DNA from: Nitrobacteraceae bacterium AZCC 1564
GTDB taxonomy: Bacteria > Pseudomonadota > Alphaproteobacteria > Rhizobiales > Xanthobacteraceae
Assembly (NCBI GenBank): GCA_036924835.1
Contig: JBAGRR010000001.1
Location: 558,001 to 622,000, forward strand
DNA: 64,000 nt
Direction of reading: 5' to 3'
Shown here one piece after another: positions 35,600 to 44,600 of the stretch (positions are counted from its first letter, which is position 1; every line of letters starts with the position of its first letter). Below the pieces are notes generated by a model, which did not search any database, had not been told where the DNA came from, and worked only from the letters and a program-made list of their open reading frames with translations. The translations under genes were made by a program, and so were the position numbers.

Positions 35600-36565
35600 A
35601 TGCTGCGGGCCCTACTCGCGCTTTGCTTTTTGACGGCTGCTGCAACAGCGCACGCGGACGAATGGCCGACCCACCCGATAACGATGATCAACCCGTTCGC
35701 GGCCGGCGGCCCGAACGACGTTTTTGCAAGGTTATTTGCCCAGCGGATGGGAGAACTTCTTGGCCAGCCAGTCATCCTGGAAAACGTCGGCGGCGCAGGC
35801 GGCATGAATGGCGCAAGTCGCGTCGCAAAGGCTGCTCCCGATGGTTACACCTTCTTGCTCGGCACGGTCGGCACCCAGGCCCAAAACCAGCTCCTCTACA
35901 AAAAGCCGGCTTATAACTCGACGACGGATTTCGAGCCTGTTGCACTGGTGGTCGAAGCGCCGCTCGTGCTGGTCGCGCGCAAGGATCTTCCTGTCAAAGA
36001 TCTGAAGGAATTTGTCGCCTACGGTAAAGCCAATGCCAGCAAGATGCAGTATGGCTCCGCGGGTACCGGATCGGCCATTCACCTTGGCTGCGTGCTGATG
36101 AATTCCGTCGCCGGTCTCGATATCGTGCACGTTCCCTACCGTGGCGCAAATCCCGCCATGCAGGATCTCGCCAGCGGTCGCATCGATTATCTGTGCGATA
36201 TCGTCACGACTGCAAAGCCTCAAATCGAAGGCGGCTCAGTGAAAGCGATCGCCATTCTCAATAAAGAGCGCTCACCCGTCCTGCCGAACGTTCCGACAGC
36301 CATCGAACAAGGCTATGACGTCGAGGCCTATACTTGGAATGCGTTCTTCCTGCCGAAAGGCACGCCGGAAGCCATCGTCGCGAAGCTGAACAAGGCGACC
36401 ATCGATACGATGAAGACGCCTGAGGTCCGTGAAAAGCTGGAGGCTGTGGGACTTCGCTTTGTTTCCGACGATCGAACGACGCCCAAATACCTTGCTGATT
36501 TCGTCAAAAGTGAAATGGTGAAATGGGCCGCTCCAATCAAATCCAGCGGCATCTCTGTCGACTAG
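35600..36565 (+). CDS. Tripartite tricarboxylate transporter-type substrate-binding protein (Bug/TctC family)
   Basis: The 321-residue protein has a Sec signal peptide (ALLALCFLTAAATAHA) and the Bug-family fold (WPTHPITMINPFAAGGPNDV, QYGSAGTGSAIHLGCVLMN, VPYRGANPAMQDLASGRIDY). Bug proteins bind carboxylates and related small molecules for TctAB transporters or sensing; no TctA or TctB gene is adjacent. AAGGAGG precedes the ATG at 35600. The TAG stop codon lies within the CTAG of the repeat that starts at 36562. Confidence 0.85.
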   Translation: MLRALLALCFLTAAATAHADEWPTHPITMINPFAAGGPNDVFARLFAQRMGELLGQPVILENVGGAGGMNGASRVAKAAPDGYTFLLGTVGTQAQNQLLYKKPAYNSTTDFEPVALVVEAPLVLVARKDLPVKDLKEFVAYGKANASKMQYGSAGTGSAIHLGCVLMNSVAGLDIVHVPYRGANPAMQDLASGRIDYLCDIVTTAKPQIEGGSVKAIAILNKERSPVLPNVPTAIEQGYDVEAYTWNAFFLPKGTPEAIVAKLNKATIDTMKTPEVREKLEAVGLRFVSDDRTTPKYLADFVKSEMVKWAAPIKSSGISVD

Positions 36566-36665
36566 AGCTTCGGGTTCTGATTGAATCAGAACCGAAACTC
36601 TAGATTTTTGTTTTGACGCGTTTTCTTCACGCGAACGGTAGCCACTTCGCTCGAAAACGCTTTAG
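36562..36665. repeat. Terminator-like palindrome with conserved Bradyrhizobiaceae tail repeat
   Basis: CTAGAGCTTCGGGTTCTGA and TCAGAACCGAAACTCTAG form an imperfect stem at 36562-36603, followed by TTTTTG. The tail TTTTGACGCGTTTTCTTC, then CACTTCGCTCGAAAACGC, matches a dispersed intergenic repeat I remember from Bradyrhizobium/Rhodopseudomonas genomes. It likely also terminates transcription of the TctC-type gene. It is distinct from the CTAGTG composite family, although it also has CTAG ends. Confidence 0.75.
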
Positions 36666-36715
36666 CCGAAAAGTCGCGTTGTGCGATCCGCTCGCCAGCG
36701 CGGCTCGTTACCGCG

Positions 36716-37561
36716 TTAGAAGCATAACGTGGTGACGACTTTTCCGGACTTGTCCTTGAGCACGTAAGAGCATTCCGAACGTTTGAGCGCAGCTTTCGCC
36801 CCTTCATTGCCAAGCGCTGCGGCTTTCTCGTAATAACTCTTCGCAGCGCTGGAGTCCTGCGGGCCTCCCCGTCCGCTTTGTGCAAACGCGCCCATGCGCT
36901 CCAACGCACCCGCATGATCCTGCGCAGCGGCTTTCTCAAACAGCGCTCGCGCGCCGGCATCGTCCTTTGGGCCGCCAACGCCATCCTGCATCATGAGCCC
37001 CAGTTGATATTGCGCTTCGGGTGAGTTTCCCGCTGCTGCTTTTGCCAATAAGGCGCGCGATTTGGCCGGATCCATCGGCGCACCGCCGCTTCGCTCCGAC
37101 AACACCGCGAGATTGGTAATACCGCGTGGATTGCCCGCCTGTCCCGCACGTTCGAACAGCTTACGAGCCGCGCTTTCGTCCTTGGCGACGCCCGTTCCAT
37201 TGGCGAGCATCACACCGAGCTCAACCATCGCAGTCGTGCTGCCTTTATCGGCTGCCCTACGATATACAGCAGCCGCTTCATTCATCTGCCTGTTCGCAAC
37301 ATAAGCGCGGCCGAGCTGATACATGGCACGGCGTGACGATGGGGACGCAATCTTGCAAAATTTAATCGCTGTTGCGACATCGGACCCAGTAATTGAAGCA
37401 ACGCCCCTCACATCGGCTGGCTTATCCGGATCTTCGGGATCCGCGGCCACGCGATCACAGAGGACGAGATCGGCGGATTGCGCGTGCACGCCACGTTGAG
37501 CGGCTACGATTCCCAGCAACAATGCCACACCGAACACAACTCCACACTTTGCCGCGACCAT
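36716..37561 (-). CDS. Exported Sel1-repeat (TPR-like) protein
   Basis: The 281-residue protein has a signal peptide (GVVFGVALLLGIVAAQRGVH) and at least four Sel1-like repeats, for example AMVELGVMLANGTGVAKDES, AQYQLGLMMQDGVGGPKDDA and ALERMGAFAQSGRGGPQDSS. The C-terminus has two cysteines (SECSYVLKDKSG, TTLCF). Sel1 proteins act as periplasmic adaptors in signalling or envelope processes. It is monocistronic, and its partner is unknown. Confidence 0.8.
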   Translation of the reverse strand: MVAAKCGVVFGVALLLGIVAAQRGVHAQSADLVLCDRVAADPEDPDKPADVRGVASITGSDVATAIKFCKIASPSSRRAMYQLGRAYVANRQMNEAAAVYRRAADKGSTTAMVELGVMLANGTGVAKDESAARKLFERAGQAGNPRGITNLAVLSERSGGAPMDPAKSRALLAKAAAGNSPEAQYQLGLMMQDGVGGPKDDAGARALFEKAAAQDHAGALERMGAFAQSGRGGPQDSSAAKSYYEKAAALGNEGAKAALKRSECSYVLKDKSGKVVTTLCF

Positions 37562-37641
37562 AAGGGCAGCTCCATCGCACCAGATAACCGGCGCCGAAAA
37601 TTAGCGCATGGTCAGCGATGATTCCAGCTTTGGCAGAGTGC

Positions 37642-37950
37642 TCAGCATCCCCTGCAGATGCTTTTCATCTTCCGGTCAACGTCCTTCTCGGCCTTATCGG
37701 CTTTGGGATCGCCTGTGCCAAGAAGAGCCTCGCCGACAGTGCCACCACCGCCCGACGGCATAGCAGTACCCGCAGAATTCGTGCCCGGTGCTCCTGCGCT
37801 GGAGCCAAGCGAGCCGCCCGACGCCGCACCGGAAGGCCTATTCATAGACCCCCCTGCCGTCCCGCTCGTGCTGCCACCGGAGGATTGAGCAAATGCTGCG
37901 CCAGAAACAACAAGCGGCACCGCCACACACAGAATAGTGAGGACTTTCAT
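37642..37950 (-). CDS. Exported Gly/Ser-rich hypothetical protein (102 aa)
   Basis: The protein has a signal peptide ([19 protein letters not shown]), a low-complexity Gly/Ser/Ala middle and a C-terminus of the form [23 protein letters not shown]. The DRK-K-IC-GC ending occurs in exported proteins of Bradyrhizobiaceae. GGAGG five nt before the ATG at 37950 decides the start. Function is unknown. Confidence 0.6.
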   Translation of the reverse strand: MKVLTILCVAVPLVVSGAAFAQSSGGSTSGTAGGSMNRPSGAASGGSLGSSAGAPGTNSAGTAMPSGGGGTVGEALLGTGDPKADKAEKDVDRKMKSICRGC

Positions 37951-38085
37951 GACGACCTCCAATTTTATTCGCCGGCTTGTTCTTGGAGGCAACCGCACAT
38001 CGTCTCGCGAGTTCCGACAGCGCGCGCGTCGGAACCATCGCTGACATCAATCGTTCTCGACTTGAATCATAGCGAGGTGATCGGC

Positions 38086-38259
38086 ATGTCAATTTTGAAA
38101 TGGGCTCTCGTCTTTTTCGTCATTTCGGTCATTGCCGGCATATTGGGATTTACAGGAGTCTCCGCAGCATCCGCCGATATCGCGCGCGTTCTGTTCTACA
38201 TCTTCGCCGTGATCTTCCTGATCCTGCTCATCCTCGGGGTCACGATATTCAGAGCGTAG
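38086..38259 (+). CDS. DUF1328 family small membrane protein
   Basis: The 57-residue protein consists of two membrane helices, [20 protein letters not shown] and [20 protein letters not shown], with [14 protein letters not shown] between them. This is the DUF1328 (YtjA-like) pattern. The function of the family is unknown, with stress association in enterobacteria. GAGG lies upstream of the ATG at 38086. A repeat composite begins 5 bp after its stop. Confidence 0.8.
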   Translation: MSILKWALVFFVISVIAGILGFTGVSAASADIARVLFYIFAVIFLILLILGVTIFRA

Positions 38260-38264
38260 CGATG

Positions 38265-38428
38265 CGAGTGTCCCGAATCCAAAGTTCGCCATCGTTCAGC
38301 GCGCTCCGTGGCGAACTTTGGATTCGAGAGGACACTAGTAAATTTATGATCTAGTGTGGTTTAGGTTCGGAAGTTCGCTGGAGAGACTCGCAGGAAAAAT
38401 CGAGCGAACTTCTGAACCACCACACTGG
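38265..38428. repeat. Composite palindromic repeat (GTCC plus TGG type)
   Basis: The first hairpin (38265-38338) has a plain left arm GAGTGTCCCGAATCC and a bulged right arm GGATTCGAGAGGACACTAG. The second (38351-38428) has a bulged left arm CTAGTGTGGTTTAGG and a plain right arm ending CCACCACACTGG. The linker is TAAATTTATGAT. It fills the gap between the converging DUF1328 and clpS genes and could terminate both. Confidence 0.9.
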
Positions 38429-38449
38429 GCGTCGCCAGGGCTCACAAAA

Positions 38450-38755
38450 CTATTCCTCCGGCTCCGTGGTGAAAAACAGCGGATAGCCCTTCGCCTTTCC
38501 CATTTCGGTGCCTTCCTTGGCCTTCGTCTCGGCCACATCGCGCGTATAGACCGCAATGACGCACGCACCTTTCTGATGGGCTGTCAGCATCACACGGCTC
38601 GCCACTTCCTCCCCCATGCGAAACACAGCCTTCAACACGATGACGACGAACTCGCGGGGTGTATAATCATCGTTCAGCAGGATGACTTTATACATCGGCG
38701 GACGCTGCAACTTTGGCTTGGCGGAGGTCTTTGGCTTTACGGTTGTCGGGCTCAT
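38450..38755 (-). CDS. clpS: ATP-dependent Clp protease adaptor ClpS
   Basis: The 101-residue adaptor delivers N-degron substrates to ClpAP. The conserved ClpS core is clear: YKVILLNDDYTPREFVVIVL with the DDYTP substrate-pocket segment, then MLTAHQKGACVIAVYTRDVA. The ATG at 38755 gives the normal length; the longer frame adds 17 residues without a site. clpA is not adjacent in the window. The promoter must lie within or next to the palindromic array at 38811-39130. Confidence 0.92.
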   Translation of the reverse strand: MSPTTVKPKTSAKPKLQRPPMYKVILLNDDYTPREFVVIVLKAVFRMGEEVASRVMLTAHQKGACVIAVYTRDVAETKAKEGTEMGKAKGYPLFFTTEPEE

Positions 38756-38810
38756 CGACGTCTCTCGAGTGTTTCCGGCAAGAATGCCATGGGACTTTGC
38801 GCGCACTGCG

Positions 38811-39130
38811 CTAGTATTCCGTCTCCGAATAACCGATCCATTTGCGGCACGCTCGCACGGTTATTCGGAGTCGAAAGGACACTAGCAGAATCAAAATGCG
38901 AGTCTTCCGATTTCGAAGTTCGCACAAGCTTGCGGCCTGCTCGGATGCGAACTTCGAAATCAAAGAGACACTAGCAAGCTTATGATTCTAGTGCCGCTTT
39001 TAGATTTGAAGTTCTTCATTGAGCTTGCAGCTTCACACGGAAGAATTTCAAATCCGCGGCACTAGTGTGGCATCGCGCAATTGCCGATGAGAGCCGCAAG
39101 ATAGTCGGCAATTGCGAGACGCCACAATAG
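38811..39130. repeat. Array of four palindromic repeat elements between clpS and the KTSC gene
   Basis: Element 13 (38811-38885) has a unique stem, CTCCGAATAACCG, with bulged right arm GACACTAG end. Element 14 (38899-38974) is GTCC type with bulged right arm AAATCAAAGAGACACTAG. Element 15 (38988-39065) is CCGC type with bulged left arm CTAGTGCCGCTTTTAG. The 14-15 linker is CAAGCTTATGATT. Element 16 (39062-39130) shares its CTAG with element 15, has stem GCAATTGCCGA and no bulge. The array covers most of the 418-bp divergent promoter region. Confidence 0.88.
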
Positions 39131-39173
39131 CTCCCATATTTGCCTAACGAATGACTGACGCAACGAGGGCCTG

Positions 39174-39383
39174 ATGCCACGTGTTGCTTCGAGCGCCATT
39201 GCGCGCATCGAATATAATGCGTTCGCAAGGGAACTGCTCGTCGTCTTCACGACTGGACGTACCTATACCTATTTTGGCGTCTCGCCGGAAGTGTACGAGC
39301 AATTTGGTCGGGCATCCTCCAAGGGAGCCTTCTTCAATTTGATGATCCGCGACAAGTATGAATTCGAGGAACATCGTCGCTGA
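39174..39383 (+). CDS. KTSC domain-containing protein
   Basis: The 69-residue protein matches the KTSC domain: SSAIARIEYNAFARELLVVF, TGRTYTYFGVSPEVYEQF, SKGAFFNLMIRDKYEFEEH. The domain is thought to bind nucleic acids or proteins and occurs alone or fused to other domains. GAGG precedes the ATG. It is divergent to clpS across the palindrome array. Confidence 0.75.
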   Translation: MPRVASSAIARIEYNAFARELLVVFTTGRTYTYFGVSPEVYEQFGRASSKGAFFNLMIRDKYEFEEHRR

Positions 39384-39446
39384 ACCGGCGTTATCGAAGT
39401 GCTGTGAACAGACTTGCAGTACGCGCTTCCCGGAACCGCCAACGAG

Positions 39447-40001
39447 ATGCGTATGGACGATTTTCCAATGAGCGTTCACCACACCGCCGTCACCCCAGTG
39501 TCATTTGTATTCACCGACGACGGCACTGTGCCGAACAATTCCCTTCCCTTCCTGATCTACAAAAATGCCTTCGAATTCGAAGACCGCCAACCGGAAGAGA
39601 TGATTGAAAGCGTGTTCCGGGCGAACAACTGGAGCCACCAGATGTGGCGCAATGGTGTCTTCGATTATTTGCACTATCACGCGACCGTTCACGAGGTTCT
39701 TGGCATTGCCCGTGGCCGCGCGCTGGTCCGCTTCGGTGGAGATCGTGGCGAAGAATTCGAAATACACAAAGGCGATGTGGCTGTATTACCCGCTGGTACT
39801 GGACATCAGTGCCTGTCAGCCAGCAGCGATTTTCTCGTCATCGGTTCCTATCCGCCTGGAGCGGACATGCAGATTACACGGCCGACGTCGGAGAACCACC
39901 GCAAGGCGCTCAAGACAATTCCAAAAGTCGCGCTCCCGCAATCCGATCCCATTTACGGCACGGATGGACCGTTGACCAAGCTGTGGGGTAAGGCTCCGTA
40001 G
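39447..40001 (+). CDS. Cupin-domain protein (YjlB-like)
   Basis: The protein is about 184 residues with a single cupin barrel. The first cupin motif is HYHATVHEVLGIARGRALVR, with two His and one Glu for metal binding, and the second is GDVAVLPAGTGHQ. The start is set at the ATG at 39447; a TTG at 39414 would add 11 residues. The YjlB family has no firm function; a dioxygenase or isomerase role is possible. It follows the KTSC gene by 63 bp. Confidence 0.7.
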   Translation: MRMDDFPMSVHHTAVTPVSFVFTDDGTVPNNSLPFLIYKNAFEFEDRQPEEMIESVFRANNWSHQMWRNGVFDYLHYHATVHEVLGIARGRALVRFGGDRGEEFEIHKGDVAVLPAGTGHQCLSASSDFLVIGSYPPGADMQITRPTSENHRKALKTIPKVALPQSDPIYGTDGPLTKLWGKAP

Positions 40002-40120
40002 GCCAAAGCTGCCTACGTCTGATCGGCTTTTTTCCTTCTCCTTCGTGTGAACCGCTGTGAAGGAACGCCGCTACGCACGCTGCATTTTAGTTGGACCATG
40101 GGCAATCAATGGAGCTGCCA

Positions 40121-40462
40121 ATGCGACATAAATTACAGATCGCAATTCTCGCCGCCGCATCGCTGATTGGATCAACACTTGTGGCTGCAGCCCAGGGAAC
40201 CGTTAGTCCGGCGACGCCACCATCGCCTACTGCCCCTGTCGGCTCGCCCAACGTATCACCCGCGACGCCGCCGACTATGGCGCCAACGACACCAAGCACA
40301 CCGGGAACAACAGGGATGAATCCCGGTGGCGTGAATCAGCCCGGTGTGCCGAACACATCAACGCCGGGATCGATCGGTACCGGAGCGGCCCCAAGCGGCC
40401 TGCCCGGCGATAGCCCAACGAACCCCGGCTATCCGGCCGGTACCGGTACAACAACGAGATAA
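40121..40462 (+). CDS. Exported Pro/Thr-rich low-complexity protein (113 aa)
   Basis: The protein has a signal peptide (LQIAILAAASLIGSTLVAAA) followed by a Pro/Thr/Gly/Ser-rich disordered chain (SPATPPTMAPTTPSTPGTTG). GGAGCTGCCA precedes the ATG at 40121. Similar low-complexity exported proteins are common in the family, with no known function. A bidirectional terminator follows. Confidence 0.55.
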   Translation: MRHKLQIAILAAASLIGSTLVAAAQGTVSPATPPSPTAPVGSPNVSPATPPTMAPTTPSTPGTTGMNPGGVNQPGVPNTSTPGSIGTGAAPSGLPGDSPTNPGYPAGTGTTTR

Positions 40463-40476
40463 AGGTTGAGCTTATA

Positions 40477-40505
40477 GAGTGATGGCAGTCGCGCTGCCGT
40501 CACTC
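40477..40505. terminator. Bidirectional terminator hairpin
   Basis: GAGTGATGGCAG and CTGCCGTCACTC form a 12-bp stem with one G-T pair and a 5-nt loop, between the Pro/Thr-rich gene and the converging RND adaptor gene. Its right arm covers the adaptor's stop codon. Confidence 0.6.
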
Positions 40506-41696
40506 CGTCTTGACGGTGGTGTTCGCGCTGGTTCGCGGCGTGCCATCCTTGCCTCCGCCTGCGATACGAACCTGATCGCCATCTGCGATGCCATCGAGCG
40601 GCGTGATGATGACTCGGTCATCAGCCGAAAGCCCCGTTGCGATCTCGATCTCGCGGCCAAGGTCACGAGCGATCGTTACAGTCTTGAACAGCACTTTGTC
40701 TGAAGGCGTCACCGTCGCAACACGTAAGCCGCGATTGTTAAAGATCAGGGCGCTTGCAGGGATGCTGAGCGGCTGGGTATCACGCGTCAGATTGAGCTGG
40801 ACATCCGCGTACGCGCCCGGACGCAACTCCCCTGTGCTGTTGTCCAGCACAAGCTGCATACGTGTCGTGCCCGATGCGATATCAACCGACTGTGCAGATG
40901 CTTCCACCGTCGCCGGGAACGAGCGGCCGGCATATTCAGGCACGGAGATGGAGGCCTTCGCGCCGATCTTGATCGAGGGCAGATAGCTCTGCGGCACGTT
41001 CACATAAAGGCGCAGCTTCTTCGCATCCGAAACCACAAACATCGCCGCGCCGGAGCCGGTGCCGCCGTTGATCAAGGCGCCGACATCGGTGTTGCGTTCG
41101 GTGACAATGCCGTCAAATGGTGCAGTAACGGTCTTGTAGCTCGTCAGGGCTTCAAGCCGTTCGACATTGGCCTGCATCGCGCGAACCTGCGCTTCCTTGC
41201 TGGCGAGATCGGCCGAACGCTCGTCGATTTCCTGCTGTGACACGAAGTTTGACGCCAGCAGAGTCTTGCGGCGAGCAAGCGTCGCGGCTGAAAGCTTCGC
41301 CGCTGCTTGCGAATTCGCAAGATCGGCGCGAGCCTGCAGCAACTGCTGGTCGAGATCAGGTGCATCGATTTCAGCAAGTGTCTGGCCGGCCTTCACCGGC
41401 GCCCCGATGTCAACATACCAGCTTTTGAGGTAACCGCTGACACGGGCAAAGATCGGAGCGCGCGAATACGCCTCCAATCGTCCGGGCAGGTCGATCTTGG
41501 CATTCAGCGGCTTCGCGCCAGGTAGAGTGACGGCGACGGAGGGTACGGCCTGCGCCTCGGTCCACTCGCGCAATTTGGCTTCGCCATTGGATCTGGTCGA
41601 TATTCCGGCAACGACCACAGCGGCCAAACCAACGCCGGCAACGATGCCGAACACTCGCAGTTTGCCGGGAGATATCGAAGGGGTCTCTTCAAGCAT
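40500..41696 (-). CDS. RND efflux periplasmic adaptor (membrane fusion protein)
   Basis: The protein is about 398 residues with an N-terminal membrane anchor or signal (LRVFGIVAGVGLAAVVVAGI), a lipoyl-like half (IFARVSGYLKSWYVDIGAPV), a coiled-coil hairpin (about residues 110-180, LQARADLANSQAAAKL), a second lipoyl half (APFDGIVTERNTDVGALI) and beta-barrel parts. The start at 41696 overlaps the pump gene end by 8 bp. The adaptor gene follows the pump gene, the reverse of the usual order. No outer-membrane channel gene is present. Confidence 0.88.
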   Translation of the reverse strand: MLEETPSISPGKLRVFGIVAGVGLAAVVVAGISTRSNGEAKLREWTEAQAVPSVAVTLPGAKPLNAKIDLPGRLEAYSRAPIFARVSGYLKSWYVDIGAPVKAGQTLAEIDAPDLDQQLLQARADLANSQAAAKLSAATLARRKTLLASNFVSQQEIDERSADLASKEAQVRAMQANVERLEALTSYKTVTAPFDGIVTERNTDVGALINGGTGSGAAMFVVSDAKKLRLYVNVPQSYLPSIKIGAKASISVPEYAGRSFPATVEASAQSVDIASGTTRMQLVLDNSTGELRPGAYADVQLNLTRDTQPLSIPASALIFNNRGLRVATVTPSDKVLFKTVTIARDLGREIEIATGLSADDRVIITPLDGIADGDQVRIAGGGKDGTPRTSANTTVKTE

Positions 41697-44600
41697 GAAC
41701 TGTCTCCGGCGCCGGCGCGGAAGTCGCGGGCTGCTTCTTGTGGACCAAACTGAACACCACTGGCACGAACATAAGCGTGGCGAACGTTGCAAAAATCAAG
41801 CCGCCGACCACCGCCCGGCCAAGCGGCGCGTTCTGCTCGCCGCCCTCGCCCAGACCAAGTGCCATCGGCGCCATACCGATGATCATGGCCAGCGCGGTCA
41901 TCAGCACCGGGCGGAAGCGGACGAACCCGGCTTCTAGCGCGGCGGCGACCGGATCACCGAGGTGGTCGTAGCGTTCCCGAGCAAAAGCAATAACCAGCAC
42001 GCTGTTTGCGGTTGCGACGCCCATACACATGATGGCGCCCGTCAGAGCCGGCACTGACAGCGTGGTGTGGGTTGCGAACAACATCCAAACGATGCCCGCC
42101 AAGGCGGCCGGAAGCGCCGAGACGATCACAAACGGATCGGACCACGACTGGAAGTTCACGACGATCAGCAGATAGATCAACACGATCGCGCCCAGGAGGC
42201 CGAACAACAGACCCGAAAAGGCGCTGTTCATCGTTTGCACCTGGCCCAGCAGTACCACGTTGCTGCCTTTTGGTACGTCCTTCGCTGTATCCGCAATCAG
42301 CTTCCTGATATCCGCAGCCACTGCACCGAGGTCGCGGCCCTGCGGTGTCGCATAAATCTGCACCATGTTCTGAATGTCATATTGTGACACCACAGCACTC
42401 GACGTCGTGCGCGAAATATCTGCGATACCGCCAAGGATCGGTGCCGAGGCCGAGCCAGGAGCCGAAATCGGCAAGGCCTGCAGCTTGCTCAGAGAGTCAA
42501 TCCGATACTGCGGCGTCTGCATCACGATGGAATAGGACACACCGTTATCAGGGTTCAGGTAGTATGTGGGTGCAACCTGCGAACTGCCCGCGAGATTGAC
42601 GACCATACTGTTGGTCACATCGCGCGTTGTCAGGCCGACATACTGCGCGCGGGTCCGGTCCACATCGACGTTGAAGCCTGGATTGTTCGGAGACTGCTGA
42701 ATGCGGGCATCGGCAACCCCCGGAATGTGCCGGATGCGTCGAAGCAGATCACTGGCGTACTTGAAGTTTGCATCCGCATTTGCACCCCGGATCTGAAGAT
42801 CGATCGGCGCCGGAGCGCCGAAGTTCAGAATCTGGCTGACGATGTCCGCCGGCAGGAACGCGAACGAGACCCCGGGGAATAGGCGCGGCAGCTTCTCGCG
42901 CAATTCGCGGACATATCCCTCTGTTGGCTTGTGATCTTCCCTGAGCTTGATCTGGATATCACCATCCTGCGTACCAATCACGCCCGTGTTGTTATAGGTC
43001 ATGTTGATACCGCTGATAGGCATGCCGATGTTGTCGGCAATCGTCTCAACCTCTTCCGGCGGAATGATCTGCCGGATGGCTTTCTGAATATCGGCCAGCC
43101 GGTTAGCAGTCTCTTCGACGCGGGTGCCGACCTGGGTGCGGACGTGCAGCAGGATCTGGCCGGTATCAACCGCCGGGAAGAAGTTGCGCCCGAGGAACGG
43201 CACTAGAAGAAACGACCCGGCAACGAAGCACAAGAAACCGGTCAAAAACACCTTTCTGTGGCCAAGGGCCAGCGCCAGCAGGCCGTGATAGCCGGCCCGC
43301 ACCTTCTCAAAGCGCTTTTCAAACCCGCGCTGGAACAGCACCAGCGGGTTACGCGACGGCGGCGGCGGCAACGGATTGCCGTTCTCGTCGTGCGGATGAG
43401 GATGCAGCAGGTACTTCGCCATGGTCGGCACCAGGGTGCGCGACAGGATGAACGACCAGATCATGGCGAACATCACCGCTTCCGCCATCGGCACGAACAG
43501 GAAGCGCGACACACCGGTCAGGAAGAACATCGGCACGAACACGATACAGATACAGAGCAACGACACGAACGCCGGGGTCACGATTTGCGCCGCGCCGTCG
43601 AGAATCGCCGGCTCGACTTGCTTGCCGTGCTCAAGATGCCAGTTGATGTTCTCGATGGTCACCGTCGCGTCGTCCACCAGGATGCCGACCGCCAGCGCGA
43701 GACCGCCGAGCGTCATGATGTTGAGCGTTTCACCGATCATCGAGAGCATGATGATCGAGCCCAACACCGCGAGGGGGATCGAGATCGCGATGATCAGGGT
43801 CGAACGCCAACTGCCGAGGAAGAGCAGGATCATGATACTGGTGAGGACCGCGGCCATCACGCCTTCAAAAGCAACGCCTGCGATCGCGCCGCGCACGAAG
43901 ATGGACTGGTCGCCGATGAAATTGACCTTCAACGCGTCAGGCATGGCGTCCTTGACGTCGATGATCTTCTGTTTGATGCCCGCGATGATATCGAGCGTCG
44001 ACACCGAGCCTGCCTTTAGCACCATCATCAGCACGGAGCGGTTGCCGTCTACGTGCACGATGTTCGTCTGTGGCGGGTTGCCGTCACGGACTTGTGCCAC
44101 GTCGCGGACATAGACCATCGCGCCGTTCACGGTCTTGATCGGCAAATCGCCAAGCTCTTCGATCTTCAGCGGCGAGTTGTTGAGCTGGATGTTGTATTCG
44201 AAGTTTCCGATCTTCTGCGTACCGACCGGCGTGATCAGGTTTTGGGCGGCGAGTGCATTGGCGACGTCCTGCCCCGACAGACCCAGCGCCTGAAGCGCGT
44301 TGGGATTGAGGTCAATCTGGATCTGGCGCTGCTTGCCGCCAAACGGATATGGAATTGCCGCTCCAGGAACAGTGACGAGCGGCGTGCGCAACTGATTGAT
44401 GCCGAGGTCGGCCAAATTCTGTTCGGTCAGCCCCTCGCCCGACAGCGCCAATTGGATGATCGGAACAGTGGAGGCACTGTAGTTCAGGATCAGCGGCGGC
44501 GTAGCGCCTGCCGGCATTTGCTTGAGCAGCGTCTGCGAAATCGCGGTGACCTGAGCGTTGGCCGTGCGGATATCGACGTTCGGCTGGAAGAAGATCTTGA

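Noticed and set aside
38811-39130. Possible CRISPR-like array
   Set aside because: The repeats are imperfect palindromes of differing sequence without constant direct repeats or unique spacers, and no cas gene is near.
43258-44019. Long plus-strand open frame opposite the RND pump
   Set aside because: Its composition is His/Arg/Asp-rich, typical of an antisense shadow of a GC-rich gene; no ribosome-binding site or family match.
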